This document shows positions 5,660 through 11,227 of a stretch of 11,227 bases of DNA, one piece after another. The stretch spans positions 1 to 11,227 of the forward strand of contig JAUVHT010000012.1 of the NCBI GenBank assembly GCA_030593155.1, written 5' to 3'. The translations under genes were made by a program, and so were the position numbers. This stretch comes from Candidatus Bathyarchaeota archaeon. GTDB lineage: Archaea; Thermoproteota; Bathyarchaeia; TCS64. Within the stretch, counting starts at the first letter, position 1. The number at the start of each line of letters is the position of its first letter. The notes under the pieces were generated by a model. It had not been told where the DNA came from. It was given only the letters and a program-made list of their open reading frames with translations, and searched no databases.

Positions 5660-5743
5660 AAAATGATAAATTTCTCACTGGGAGAATCGTGAACATAACG
5701 TTTTTAAAAAATACCCGATCATCATGAGAGTTTATTTATCATT

Positions 5744-5790
5744 GCCGGGTTAATGGAAAGAAAACCCACCGGAAATTTTGACAACCCGGG
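5744..5790. repeat. Inverted repeats between convergent genes
   Basis: CCGGGTT (5745-5751) can pair with AACCC (5763-5767) or, over a full 7 bp, with AACCCGG (5783-5789). It lies between the 3' ends of the 83-aa protein gene (+) and the TudS-like gene (-), so a termination role on either strand is the simplest reading. Just beyond is a 10-bp palindrome, CCATCGATGG (5821-5830), close to the TudS stop codon. Confidence 0.35.
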
Positions 5791-5832
5791 CCGCATTCAC
5801 GCGTTGTAAACTGCGTAGTGCCATCGATGGGT

Positions 5833-6387
5833 TCAGGGTACATCATCCGTTATGAGGGCCTCAAGCCCTCTCAACGCGTCTCTCCTTTCGTCCTCCCCGA
5901 GACTTACGCCCAGGAAAGGAACGTCAAGCCCTCTGGTCTTCATTTCCCTCTGCAACGCCTCGATCAGATGGCCTCGGCCGGGGGCTCTCCGTCGCTCCCC
6001 GTTGATCGTCCGCGTTGTTCGCTCGACCCCGCAGCTGGGGGATCCCTCGAAGCCCAGGATGGCCACGACCTCGATCTCCGGATCGACCCCTCTCTCCTGT
6101 AGAGCCTCCATCGTGTCGCAGGTATGGACGGCTATCTCCCGGCATTCTCTTTTGAACTCTTGCGTGTCATAGCCTTCCTTGGAACGGGGCTCCCGGGGGT
6201 TGCCGTACAGGCTGAACTCGGGACATCTCATCTGGACCACGCCTATCCCGTGTCTCATGAGGAGGCCCACGACATCGGAGACCATCCCCTCCTCCCGGCT
6301 GGCTGCGCCCTCCCCCCACCAAGCCCTGGTGGTCTGGTTCAGGACGCAGTGGGCGACCAGAGCGACCCTGCCTCGTCTATCGATCAT
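5833..6387 (-). CDS. TudS/DUF523-like Fe-S protein
   Basis: A 184-residue cytoplasmic protein of the DUF523/TudS group, whose studied members use a [4Fe-4S] cluster to desulfurate thiouracil. The three family cysteine motifs are visible: HCVLNQ (C14), MRCPEFSLYGNPREP (C55) and GFEGSPSCGVERT (C119), spaced as expected for three cluster ligands with one open iron site. C82 and C90 are extra. The family also has the conserved loop before C119. Length is close to a single-domain DUF523 protein. Start at ATG 6387 with purines GGAAGGG upstream. It is transcribed away from the phosphatase-superfamily gene across a ~115-bp shared promoter region. The true substrate in this organism is unknown; thiouridine salvage or another desulfuration is inferred from the family. 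Confidence 0.75.
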   Translation of the reverse strand: MIDRRGRVALVAHCVLNQTTRAWWGEGAASREEGMVSDVVGLLMRHGIGVVQMRCPEFSLYGNPREPRSKEGYDTQEFKRECREIAVHTCDTMEALQERGVDPEIEVVAILGFEGSPSCGVERTTRTINGERRRAPGRGHLIEALQREMKTRGLDVPFLGVSLGEDERRDALRGLEALITDDVP

Positions 6388-6437
6388 TCCGAGACCCTTC
6401 CTATTCCCATCCTCGATTTTTTTCGCGACCGTAAAAC

Positions 6438-6464
6438 GATGTTAAACATCTGGCGTTCACACGC
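6438..6464. promoter_or_regulatory. Palindromes in the divergent promoter region
   Basis: GATGTT-A-AACATC (6438-6450) is a perfect 13-bp palindrome. GCGT-TCAC-ACGC (6453-6464) follows 2 bp later. Both lie directly upstream of the TATA box at 6471 and in the 5' region of the oppositely transcribed TudS-like gene, so one regulator could act on both. Confidence 0.4.
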
Positions 6465-6470
6465 TGAATG

Positions 6471-6479
6471 TTTTATATT
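6471..6479 (+). promoter_or_regulatory. TATA box for the phosphatase-superfamily gene
   Basis: TTTTATATT has its centre about 29 nt before ATG 6504, which predicts a leaderless or nearly leaderless transcript. It argues against the in-frame ATG at 6468, which would place the box inside the coding region. Confidence 0.55.
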
Positions 6480-6503
6480 CTGATGCTGAGATCCAATAAA
6501 GGT

Positions 6504-8162
6504 ATGTCGAAAACCGAGGGCGCCAATGAAGTCCGGATCAGCGATCGAGTCCTGGTTCTGGGGCTCGACGGGGCGACCCTCGACATAATCGAGCCCTTGG
6601 CGAGGAGCGGCAGGCTCCCCCGCCTCGCGAGGCTGATGGAGGAGGGGGCCTGGGGCGTCCTCGAGTCGACGCTCCCCCCTGTCACCATCCCCGCTTGGGT
6701 GAGCATGATGACTGGGAAGAACCCGGGCCGGCTCGGCGTCTACGACCTCCTCAGGCGGCAGGGCTATGGCATAGAGCCCAACGGCCACTGCTACAGCGGT
6801 CATGCCCCCCTCTGGCATACTCTGAACCAGTATGGGATCAGGACCGGGGTGATGAACCTGCCGGGCACCTACCCCCCGGACGAGGTGGACGGCTTCATGG
6901 TGACGGGGATGCTGACGCCCTCCAAGAAGAGCGCCTTCAGCTACCCGCCGACCCTGGGGGCGGACCTAGACTCGACGGTCCTGGACTACGAAATCGACGT
7001 GCACCACTGGCAGTATTTCGACGAGGACATCTTCATAAAGGACATCTACAAGGTCACGGAGAAGAGGGGTAAGGCGGCCGAGTACCTCATCAAGAACATC
7101 CCTTGCGACTTCTACATGTTCGTGTTCACCAGCAGCGACCGGCTGCACCATCAACTCTGGGACAAACCCGGGGTCATAGAGGCCTACTGGGAGGAGCTGG
7201 ACAGGGTCGTGGGCCGGATCCTAGATTTGTTTGGCGAGGAGACCACGGTCATCGTGACCTCTGATCATGGCTTCGGCCCCCTGGAGAGGACGTTCTTCGT
7301 GAACGAGTGGCTCAACAGGAAGGGGTTCCTCCGGGTCAAGCGGGAGATAAACGAGAGGTTCATCGTCAAGTTCGGCAGGTTCATCGAGAGGTTATACCAT
7401 TTCCTGGGGGAAAGGAAGCTCGTGCGACCGGCGATGAGCATCCTGAACAAGGTCGTGAGCATCGACAAGCTCCAGAAATACACGTACGAATACCTCTCCA
7501 ACGAGCGCCTCGAGGGCCGGGTCAACTGGGGCAAGACCAAGGCCTTCAGCTGCGTCCACACCCCCCACTTCGGCCAGATCTACATCAACATGAAAGACAA
7601 GATGGGCGAGGGCTGCGTGTCCGAGGAAGAACGCAACTCCGTAAGAGAAGCCCTGATGGAAGAGCTGAGAGACCTCAGAGATCCCAGGACCGAGGATGAA
7701 CTGAACGTGGAGGCCTACTTCTCCGAGGACATATACGCGGGCCCCCACCTCGAGGAGGCCCCCGACATCGTTTTCGTCCTGGATGACGGCAGGTGCGAGA
7801 TAGACGCGAAGGTCGGGGACGGCCGTTTGTTCGCCGAGGGCGCGCCGCTGACCGGCTGGAAGGGCACCCACACCAAGGACGGGGTCTTCATGGCCCGGGG
7901 ACCGGGCATAAAACCGGGGGTCAGGGTCGAGAAGGCGACGATACTGGACGTGACCCCCACCATTCTCCACATCTTCGGCATCCCCCAGCAGAAAGATGTG
8001 GATGGGAGGGTGCTGGACGAGATCTTCCTAGAAGACGCAGTATTCTCGGAGAAGAGAGTCCAGAAAGTCTCCGACGGGGAAAAAGACGAGATATCTGGCC
8101 TGGATGAGGAGGAGAAGGCTTTGATAGAGGCTAGGCTTAAAAAACTCGGGTATATCTCCTAG
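6504..8162 (+). CDS. Alkaline phosphatase superfamily hydrolase (COG3379-like)
   Basis: A 552-residue metal-dependent phosphohydrolase, phosphodiesterase or phosphomutase. The N-terminus has the superfamily strand and metal Asp (VLVLGLDGAT, D22), then PPVTIPAWVSMMTGKNPG, in which T61 is the likely nucleophile, as in type I phosphodiesterase/nucleotide pyrophosphatases. Further metal ligands: SSDRLHH (D212, H216), TSDHGFG (D254, H255) and GTHTKDG (H456). The C-terminal core strand region KATILDVTPTILHIFGIP is typical. No signal peptide or membrane segment, so it is probably cytoplasmic. Substrate cannot be read; COG3379 members are mostly uncharacterised and often found with sugar or lipid genes. 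The last ~40 residues are charged and helical. Start chosen at ATG 6504 (see TATA box); starting at 6468 would add 12 residues. Confidence 0.85.
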   Translation: MSKTEGANEVRISDRVLVLGLDGATLDIIEPLARSGRLPRLARLMEEGAWGVLESTLPPVTIPAWVSMMTGKNPGRLGVYDLLRRQGYGIEPNGHCYSGHAPLWHTLNQYGIRTGVMNLPGTYPPDEVDGFMVTGMLTPSKKSAFSYPPTLGADLDSTVLDYEIDVHHWQYFDEDIFIKDIYKVTEKRGKAAEYLIKNIPCDFYMFVFTSSDRLHHQLWDKPGVIEAYWEELDRVVGRILDLFGEETTVIVTSDHGFGPLERTFFVNEWLNRKGFLRVKREINERFIVKFGRFIERLYHFLGERKLVRPAMSILNKVVSIDKLQKYTYEYLSNERLEGRVNWGKTKAFSCVHTPHFGQIYINMKDKMGEGCVSEEERNSVREALMEELRDLRDPRTEDELNVEAYFSEDIYAGPHLEEAPDIVFVLDDGRCEIDAKVGDGRLFAEGAPLTGWKGTHTKDGVFMARGPGIKPGVRVEKATILDVTPTILHIFGIPQQKDVDGRVLDEIFLEDAVFSEKRVQKVSDGEKDEISGLDEEEKALIEARLKKLGYIS

Positions 8163-8190
8163 TCAGATGCAGGGGGTTTCCTAATTAAAT

Positions 8191-8234
8191 GTATATATGA
8201 TCAGTGTTTATTGAAAGAGAATCTTTTTAATTAA
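8191..8234 (+). promoter_or_regulatory. Promoter/terminator region before the coiled-coil gene
   Basis: TATATATG-like sequence at 8192-8199 and a second A/T box, TTTTAATTAA (8225-8234), which also carries a T5 run suited to ending the upstream phosphatase transcript. Either could drive the coiled-coil/permease operon. AAGCGCTT (8240-8247), a perfect 8-bp palindrome, lies just downstream of the second box. Confidence 0.35.
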
Positions 8235-8296
8235 CGATAAAGCGCTTACTTGAATAGAAACTCTTTTGATGAAGTAGAAGGGAATGAGAGAATGAA

Positions 8297-8632
8297 ATGA
8301 GCATTGAAGATCAAATCACGACGATCGTAAAGGAAAACCTATCGACTGAATTTGAAGAGATCGAGACACGTTTGAAGGCTGCATGCAGGAAGGATAACAG
8401 ACAGATCAGGGAAGATCTCAAAGGGCTGACTATCAAGCTTGAGGAGTTCACGGTTCAGATGGAAGACCTCCACCAGAGGATAGAGAAGCTGGAGGAGGAG
8501 ATGCACAACCGGTGGAGCCTCGTCGTCAAGCTGAGGAAATACACCCTGGACCAACTGATGTCCGAGTACAAGCGCCTCACGGGTCAGATGCGCCCCGAAC
8601 AAGAAGAGTCACTTGAGAATGTTGAGACATGA
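8297..8632 (+). CDS. Coiled-coil protein of unknown function (111 aa)
   Basis: A 111-residue soluble protein made almost wholly of charged helix. Residues ~15-75 show regular hydrophobic spacing (IREDLKGLTIKLEEFTVQMEDLHQRIEKLEEEM), typical of a parallel coiled coil, followed by NRWSLVVKLRKYTLDQLMSEY and an acidic tail. There is one Cys and no metal motif, signal peptide or membrane segment. The stop codon overlaps the start of the permease gene (ATGA at 8629-8632), so the two are translationally coupled and probably made in a fixed ratio, which suggests a regulatory or scaffold subunit of the transporter. I know of no named family. The upstream AGAAGGGAATGAGAG gives a weak ribosome binding site. 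Confidence 0.75.
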   Translation: MSIEDQITTIVKENLSTEFEEIETRLKAACRKDNRQIREDLKGLTIKLEEFTVQMEDLHQRIEKLEEEMHNRWSLVVKLRKYTLDQLMSEYKRLTGQMRPEQEESLENVET

Positions 8633-9933
8633 TCGCAGTCCAGGGTCTAGCGGTCCTGGTCTTCGTCATAGTGTTCATCCTAATAGCGGTCGAAGCTATC
8701 CATCGGACCCACGCTGCTCTCGCGGGCGCCTTCATCTTCGTTTTCATCGGCGCCGTCACTCCGGATGAGGTTCTCCACTTCATTGACATAGAGATCCTGG
8801 CAGTGATTTTGGGATTATTTCTCCTAGTCAGGGGGGCCGAGAGATCCGGCCTCTTCCAGTTCTTGGCCGTGAAGATCATGAGGAGCTCTAGGAGCCCCAC
8901 GGCCTTCGCCGTGATCCTGCTCTCGTTCACGGTGATCCTCGCCGTTTTCGTGAGCAACATCGGCGCCATGCTCATCATGGCGAGCATTACCATCACCATG
9001 GCCCGGAGCCTCAAGATCAAGCCCCAGACCCTGCTCGTGTTCCAGGCGGTGGTGATCAACGTCGGGGGGATGACCCTCTGGATGGGGTCGATCCCCAACA
9101 TCATCATCGGCATCGAGGGAGGCCTCTCCTTCATGGACTTCATCGTGAACGTCCTCCCCCTGGGGGTGATCCTCTACGCCGTGACCATAATCATATTCAT
9201 CAGGTTGTTCAAGAAGGACTTCACCCCTGAGCCCGAGGCCGAGTTCAGGGCCCTGGAGTTCGACGAGTGGATCGAGAGGGCCATCGACATCAGCGGCCTC
9301 CACGCCTCGCGCATCGACATGAGCAGCGGCCTGGCAGCCATAGTCATGGTCCTGACCATCGTCGGCTTCATGACCTATGAGAATTTCAACCTCACACCGG
9401 CCTTCGTGGCCCTGGCCGGAGGCGTCCTCATGATGATAATCCAGACCAGGGATCCCTCCGGCATCCTCCGGGAGATCGACTGGTCCACCATCCTCTTCCT
9501 GGGCGGCCTCTTCATCATGATAAACGGCCTCGGGAAGATAGGGATCATCGAGGTCCTGTCCCACGGGCTCTCGGACCTCTTAGGGGATAAACCCATGAAC
9601 GCCGCAATCATCCTCATGTGGCTCTCGGGCCTCGTATCCTCCATCGTAGACAACATCCCCCTCTCGTCCTCCCTCGCACCAATCGTTAAGGATCTGGTGC
9701 TTGACGAGTCATGGGGGATGCTCTGGTGGGGCCTCGTCATCGGAGCGAACCTGGGGGGGTGTATGACCCCGATCGGCTCCCCGAGCAGCATCATCGCCAT
9801 TGGGGTCTCTGAGCAGGAGGGTTATCCAATATCCTTCAAAATGTTCCTTAAGATAGGCGTCGGCCTCACCCTGCTGTACTTCGTGATATCGATGGCATAC
9901 ATCTACGTCAGGTTCAGCGTCCTGGCGGTTTAG
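8629..9933 (+). CDS. ArsB/NhaD (SLC13-like) ion permease
   Basis: A 434-residue membrane transporter of the ion transporter superfamily (ArsB, NhaD, CitM-type). About ten hydrophobic segments fall in two halves joined by a charged cytoplasmic loop (~192-230, KKDFTPEPEAEF...). The two inverted halves each carry a hairpin motif: SNIGAML (109-115) with GSIPNIIIG (153-161), and DNIPLSSSLAP (341-351) with GSPSSIIAIG (383-392), preceded by GANLGG (372-377). The first half is unusual: bacterial NhaD/ArsB proteins typically read GDPPN, and here it reads GSIPN, without the Asp. Substrate is therefore open: Na+/H+ exchange, arsenite or an organic anion are all possible. The start overlaps the coiled-coil gene. 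A CPA1 antiporter follows under its own promoter. Confidence 0.85.
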   Translation: MIAVQGLAVLVFVIVFILIAVEAIHRTHAALAGAFIFVFIGAVTPDEVLHFIDIEILAVILGLFLLVRGAERSGLFQFLAVKIMRSSRSPTAFAVILLSFTVILAVFVSNIGAMLIMASITITMARSLKIKPQTLLVFQAVVINVGGMTLWMGSIPNIIIGIEGGLSFMDFIVNVLPLGVILYAVTIIIFIRLFKKDFTPEPEAEFRALEFDEWIERAIDISGLHASRIDMSSGLAAIVMVLTIVGFMTYENFNLTPAFVALAGGVLMMIIQTRDPSGILREIDWSTILFLGGLFIMINGLGKIGIIEVLSHGLSDLLGDKPMNAAIILMWLSGLVSSIVDNIPLSSSLAPIVKDLVLDESWGMLWWGLVIGANLGGCMTPIGSPSSIIAIGVSEQEGYPISFKMFLKIGVGLTLLYFVISMAYIYVRFSVLAV

Positions 9934-9948
9934 AGGCAACGTTCCAAT

Positions 9949-9983
9949 AAAGGGAATCTTTCCCCCTTTTCCGCTGTTTTTTT
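9949..9983 (+). terminator. Hairpin and T-runs after the permease gene
   Basis: AAAGGG (9949-9954) can pair with CCCTTT (9964-9969), and GGGAA/TTCCC gives an alternative shorter stem. T4 follows directly and T8 at 9976-9983. A strong terminator by both bacterial and archaeal criteria. Confidence 0.6.
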
Positions 9984-10015
9984 CATTGAAAGGGGCTACG
10001 TTGGCCTCTCACCAC

Positions 10016-10050
10016 GTTACCCCTAGATCCGGTTTTTTTTGGGGGATAAC
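10016..10050 (+). other. Hairpin with a T8 tract in its loop
   Basis: GTTACCCC (10016-10023) pairs with GGGGATAAC (10042-10050) except for one bulged A, leaving a loop that contains T8 (10033-10040). A usual terminator has the T-run after the stem. Further T-runs lie at 10085-10093 and 10095-10099, and a TATA-like TTTATAC at 10056-10062 sits between them. Confidence 0.35.
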
Positions 10051-10129
10051 CCACATTTATACTTGGTATTCCTTGATTCGGTCCTTTTTTTTTGTTTTTA
10101 CGCAAAACATGGTTATTGGAGTCTATAAC

Positions 10130-10173
10130 ACTTAAAACAAAAGATTAAAATCACATCTCATAGGAAAAGGAAA
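10130..10173 (+). promoter_or_regulatory. Promoter and ribosome binding site of the CPA1 antiporter
   Basis: CTTAAAAC (10131-10138) is a plausible TATA box about 40 nt before ATG 10175. A purine-rich AGGAAAAGGAAAG directly before the start serves as a ribosome binding site, although its spacing is short. Confidence 0.4.
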
Positions 10174-10174
10174 G

Positions 10175-11227
10175 ATGTCAAGCGCCTTCAGCCAATTCGA
10201 CGCCATCTTCAACATACTGATCATCGTCACAATCATCACCCTGGCTGCACGGCGCTTCCGTTTCCCTTCCACCATAGCCCTGATATTCGCCGGCCTCGCC
10301 TCCACCTTCACGACCCGCTTCCCCCTCCCCAACCTCGGCCCTGAGATCTTCATATCCGTGCTGCTCCCGCCCATACTGTTCCAGGAGACCCTGCACCTCG
10401 ACATCGACGGCCTCATCGACGACTCGGACACCATCCTCAGCTACGCCCTGGCCGGCACCCTGTTCATGATGGTGGCAGTAGCCTTGTTCGCCTACTTCGT
10501 CTCCGGTTTCAGCGTGGCCGAGGCATTCCTCCTAGGGATCATCATCGCCCCCACCGACCCCGTCGCCGTGATCGGGACCTTCCGCAGCCTCGGGGTCATC
10601 AAGAGGTTCCAGCTCCTGGTGGCGGGGGAGTCCCTCTTCAACGACGGCATTGCCATCGTGATCTACACCATCCTGGTCTCCATCGTCATCGAAGGCACCG
10701 TCAGCGCGTCGGACGTCCTCAGGATGAGCTTCATCTCCGTGGTCGGAGGTATATTACTGGGCATCGCGAGCGGGTACGTGGCTCACCTCCTGTTGTGCTG
10801 GACGGACGACAAATTCGGGGAGGTCCTCCTCTCGTTCATCTCCGCGTTCGGCGTCTTCCGTCTGGCTGAGGAGCTGGGGGCCAGCGGGGTCATCGCCACG
10901 GTGCTGACGGGACTCATCATCAACTACAGGACCCGGAACTACGGGGGCCTGGATGTCGAGTCGAGGGAGACTCTGGCCACCCTGTGGGATTTCGTCGGCT
11001 TCACCGCCTCGAGCGTTGCCTTCATATTTATCGGGATGAACCTGGACCCCTCCATCATGGTGAAGTACTTGGGGCCGGTGGTGGGCCTCACCTTCTTCGT
11101 CCTCTTCGCGAGGTACCTGATGGTGGAGGTCATCGCAGAGGCGATGGGCAGAATCAGCGGCAAACGGATACCCCGGAACTGGAAGCTGGGCATATTCTGG
11201 TCCGGGCTCAGGGGAGCCGTATCCGTG
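10175..11227 (+). CDS. CPA1-family Na+/H+ antiporter (NhaP-like), 3' end cut by window
   Basis: The frame is open from ATG 10175 to the last base (351 codons visible). It is a membrane antiporter that exports Na+ (or K+) in exchange for protons. Diagnostic motifs: IAPTDPVAVIG (PTDP at 126-129, D128) and GESLFNDGIAIV (151-162), where N156-D157 is the ion-binding Asn-Asp pair of CPA1 transporters. Earlier LLPPILFQETLHLD (63-76) is the usual helix-3 region of the family. Near the cut end FWSGLRGAVSV matches the conserved GLRGAVS segment. Roughly ten hydrophobic segments are present. Typical family members are 400-550 residues, so perhaps 50-200 are missing. Its promoter is separate from the NhaD/ArsB-type permease, but two cation-transport genes side by side suggest a local role in ion balance. 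Confidence 0.9.
   Translation, partial: MSSAFSQFDAIFNILIIVTIITLAARRFRFPSTIALIFAGLASTFTTRFPLPNLGPEIFISVLLPPILFQETLHLDIDGLIDDSDTILSYALAGTLFMMVAVALFAYFVSGFSVAEAFLLGIIIAPTDPVAVIGTFRSLGVIKRFQLLVAGESLFNDGIAIVIYTILVSIVIEGTVSASDVLRMSFISVVGGILLGIASGYVAHLLLCWTDDKFGEVLLSFISAFGVFRLAEELGASGVIATVLTGLIINYRTRNYGGLDVESRETLATLWDFVGFTASSVAFIFIGMNLDPSIMVKYLGPVVGLTFFVLFARYLMVEVIAEAMGRISGKRIPRNWKLGIFWSGLRGAVSV

Noticed and set aside
4958..5660. Integrated element beside the tRNA gene, suggested by the A/T-rich region
   Set aside because: No integrase and no direct repeat of the tRNA 3' end was noticed in the window.
5715..5730. ATGATGA on the minus strand resembling box C of a C/D guide RNA
   Set aside because: No CTGA box D was found in the expected distance downstream.
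6468..6503. Upstream in-frame ATG for the phosphatase-superfamily gene
   Set aside because: Its first codons contain the TATA box (6471-6479), and the conserved domain begins well after ATG 6504.
8577..9564. Long reverse-strand frames opposite the permease gene
   Set aside because: Low-complexity His/Asp/Glu/Gly-rich or Met-rich translations typical of antisense of a G/C-rich membrane protein gene.

Overview
The window looks like part of the chromosome of an archaeon, most likely outside the Euryarchaeota. The evidence is A/T-rich TATA-like boxes about 25-30 nt upstream of likely starts (several transcripts seem leaderless), T-runs as terminators, two archaeal-type beta-CASP RNA nucleases, and a gene for ribosomal protein eL38, known mainly from TACK-type (Crenarchaeota, Bathyarchaeota-like) archaea and eukaryotes. 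Codon use is G/C-rich with many AGG and ATA codons, while intergenic DNA is A/T-rich. The exact lineage cannot be fixed from sequence alone.

Layout: (1) 1-2571, two consecutive beta-CASP metallo-beta-lactamase-fold nucleases on +. The first is cut by the window edge. The second (aCPSF2-like) has its own promoter and a roughly 110-nt leader rich in possible hairpins. (2) 2679-3475, eL38 and a zinc-ribbon/RDD membrane protein. (3) 3586-4199, a regulatory-looking region with three TTTCTAAY repeats spaced exactly 13 bp apart, then two tightly packed small genes (56 aa helical; 96 aa with a four-Cys/two-His cluster). (4) 4334-4815, a BlaI/MecI-like winged-helix regulator with a long-spaced inverted repeat upstream and a probable leaderless start. 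(5) 4958-5033, tRNA-Gly(GCC) with encoded CCA. (6) 5034-5832, an A/T-rich stretch holding one 83-residue basic protein of lower GC. (7) 5833-8162, a TudS/DUF523-type Fe-S protein on - facing away from an alkaline-phosphatase-superfamily hydrolase on +, with palindromes between them. (8) 8297-9933, a coiled-coil protein gene overlapping the start of an ArsB/NhaD (SLC13-like) permease. (9) 9934-10174, a spacer with several T-runs. (10) 10175-end, a CPA1 Na+/H+ antiporter cut by the window edge.

Most genes appear to be single transcription units. The clear multi-gene units are the two-small-gene unit (6 nt apart) and the coiled-coil/permease pair (ATGA overlap). The left part is themed on RNA processing and translation, the right part on ion transport and membrane chemistry. 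The best leads for something undescribed are the small Cys-cluster operon with its 13-bp repeats, the structured leader of the nuclease gene, and the coiled-coil partner of the permease. No CRISPR array, insertion sequence, rRNA or defence cassette was seen.
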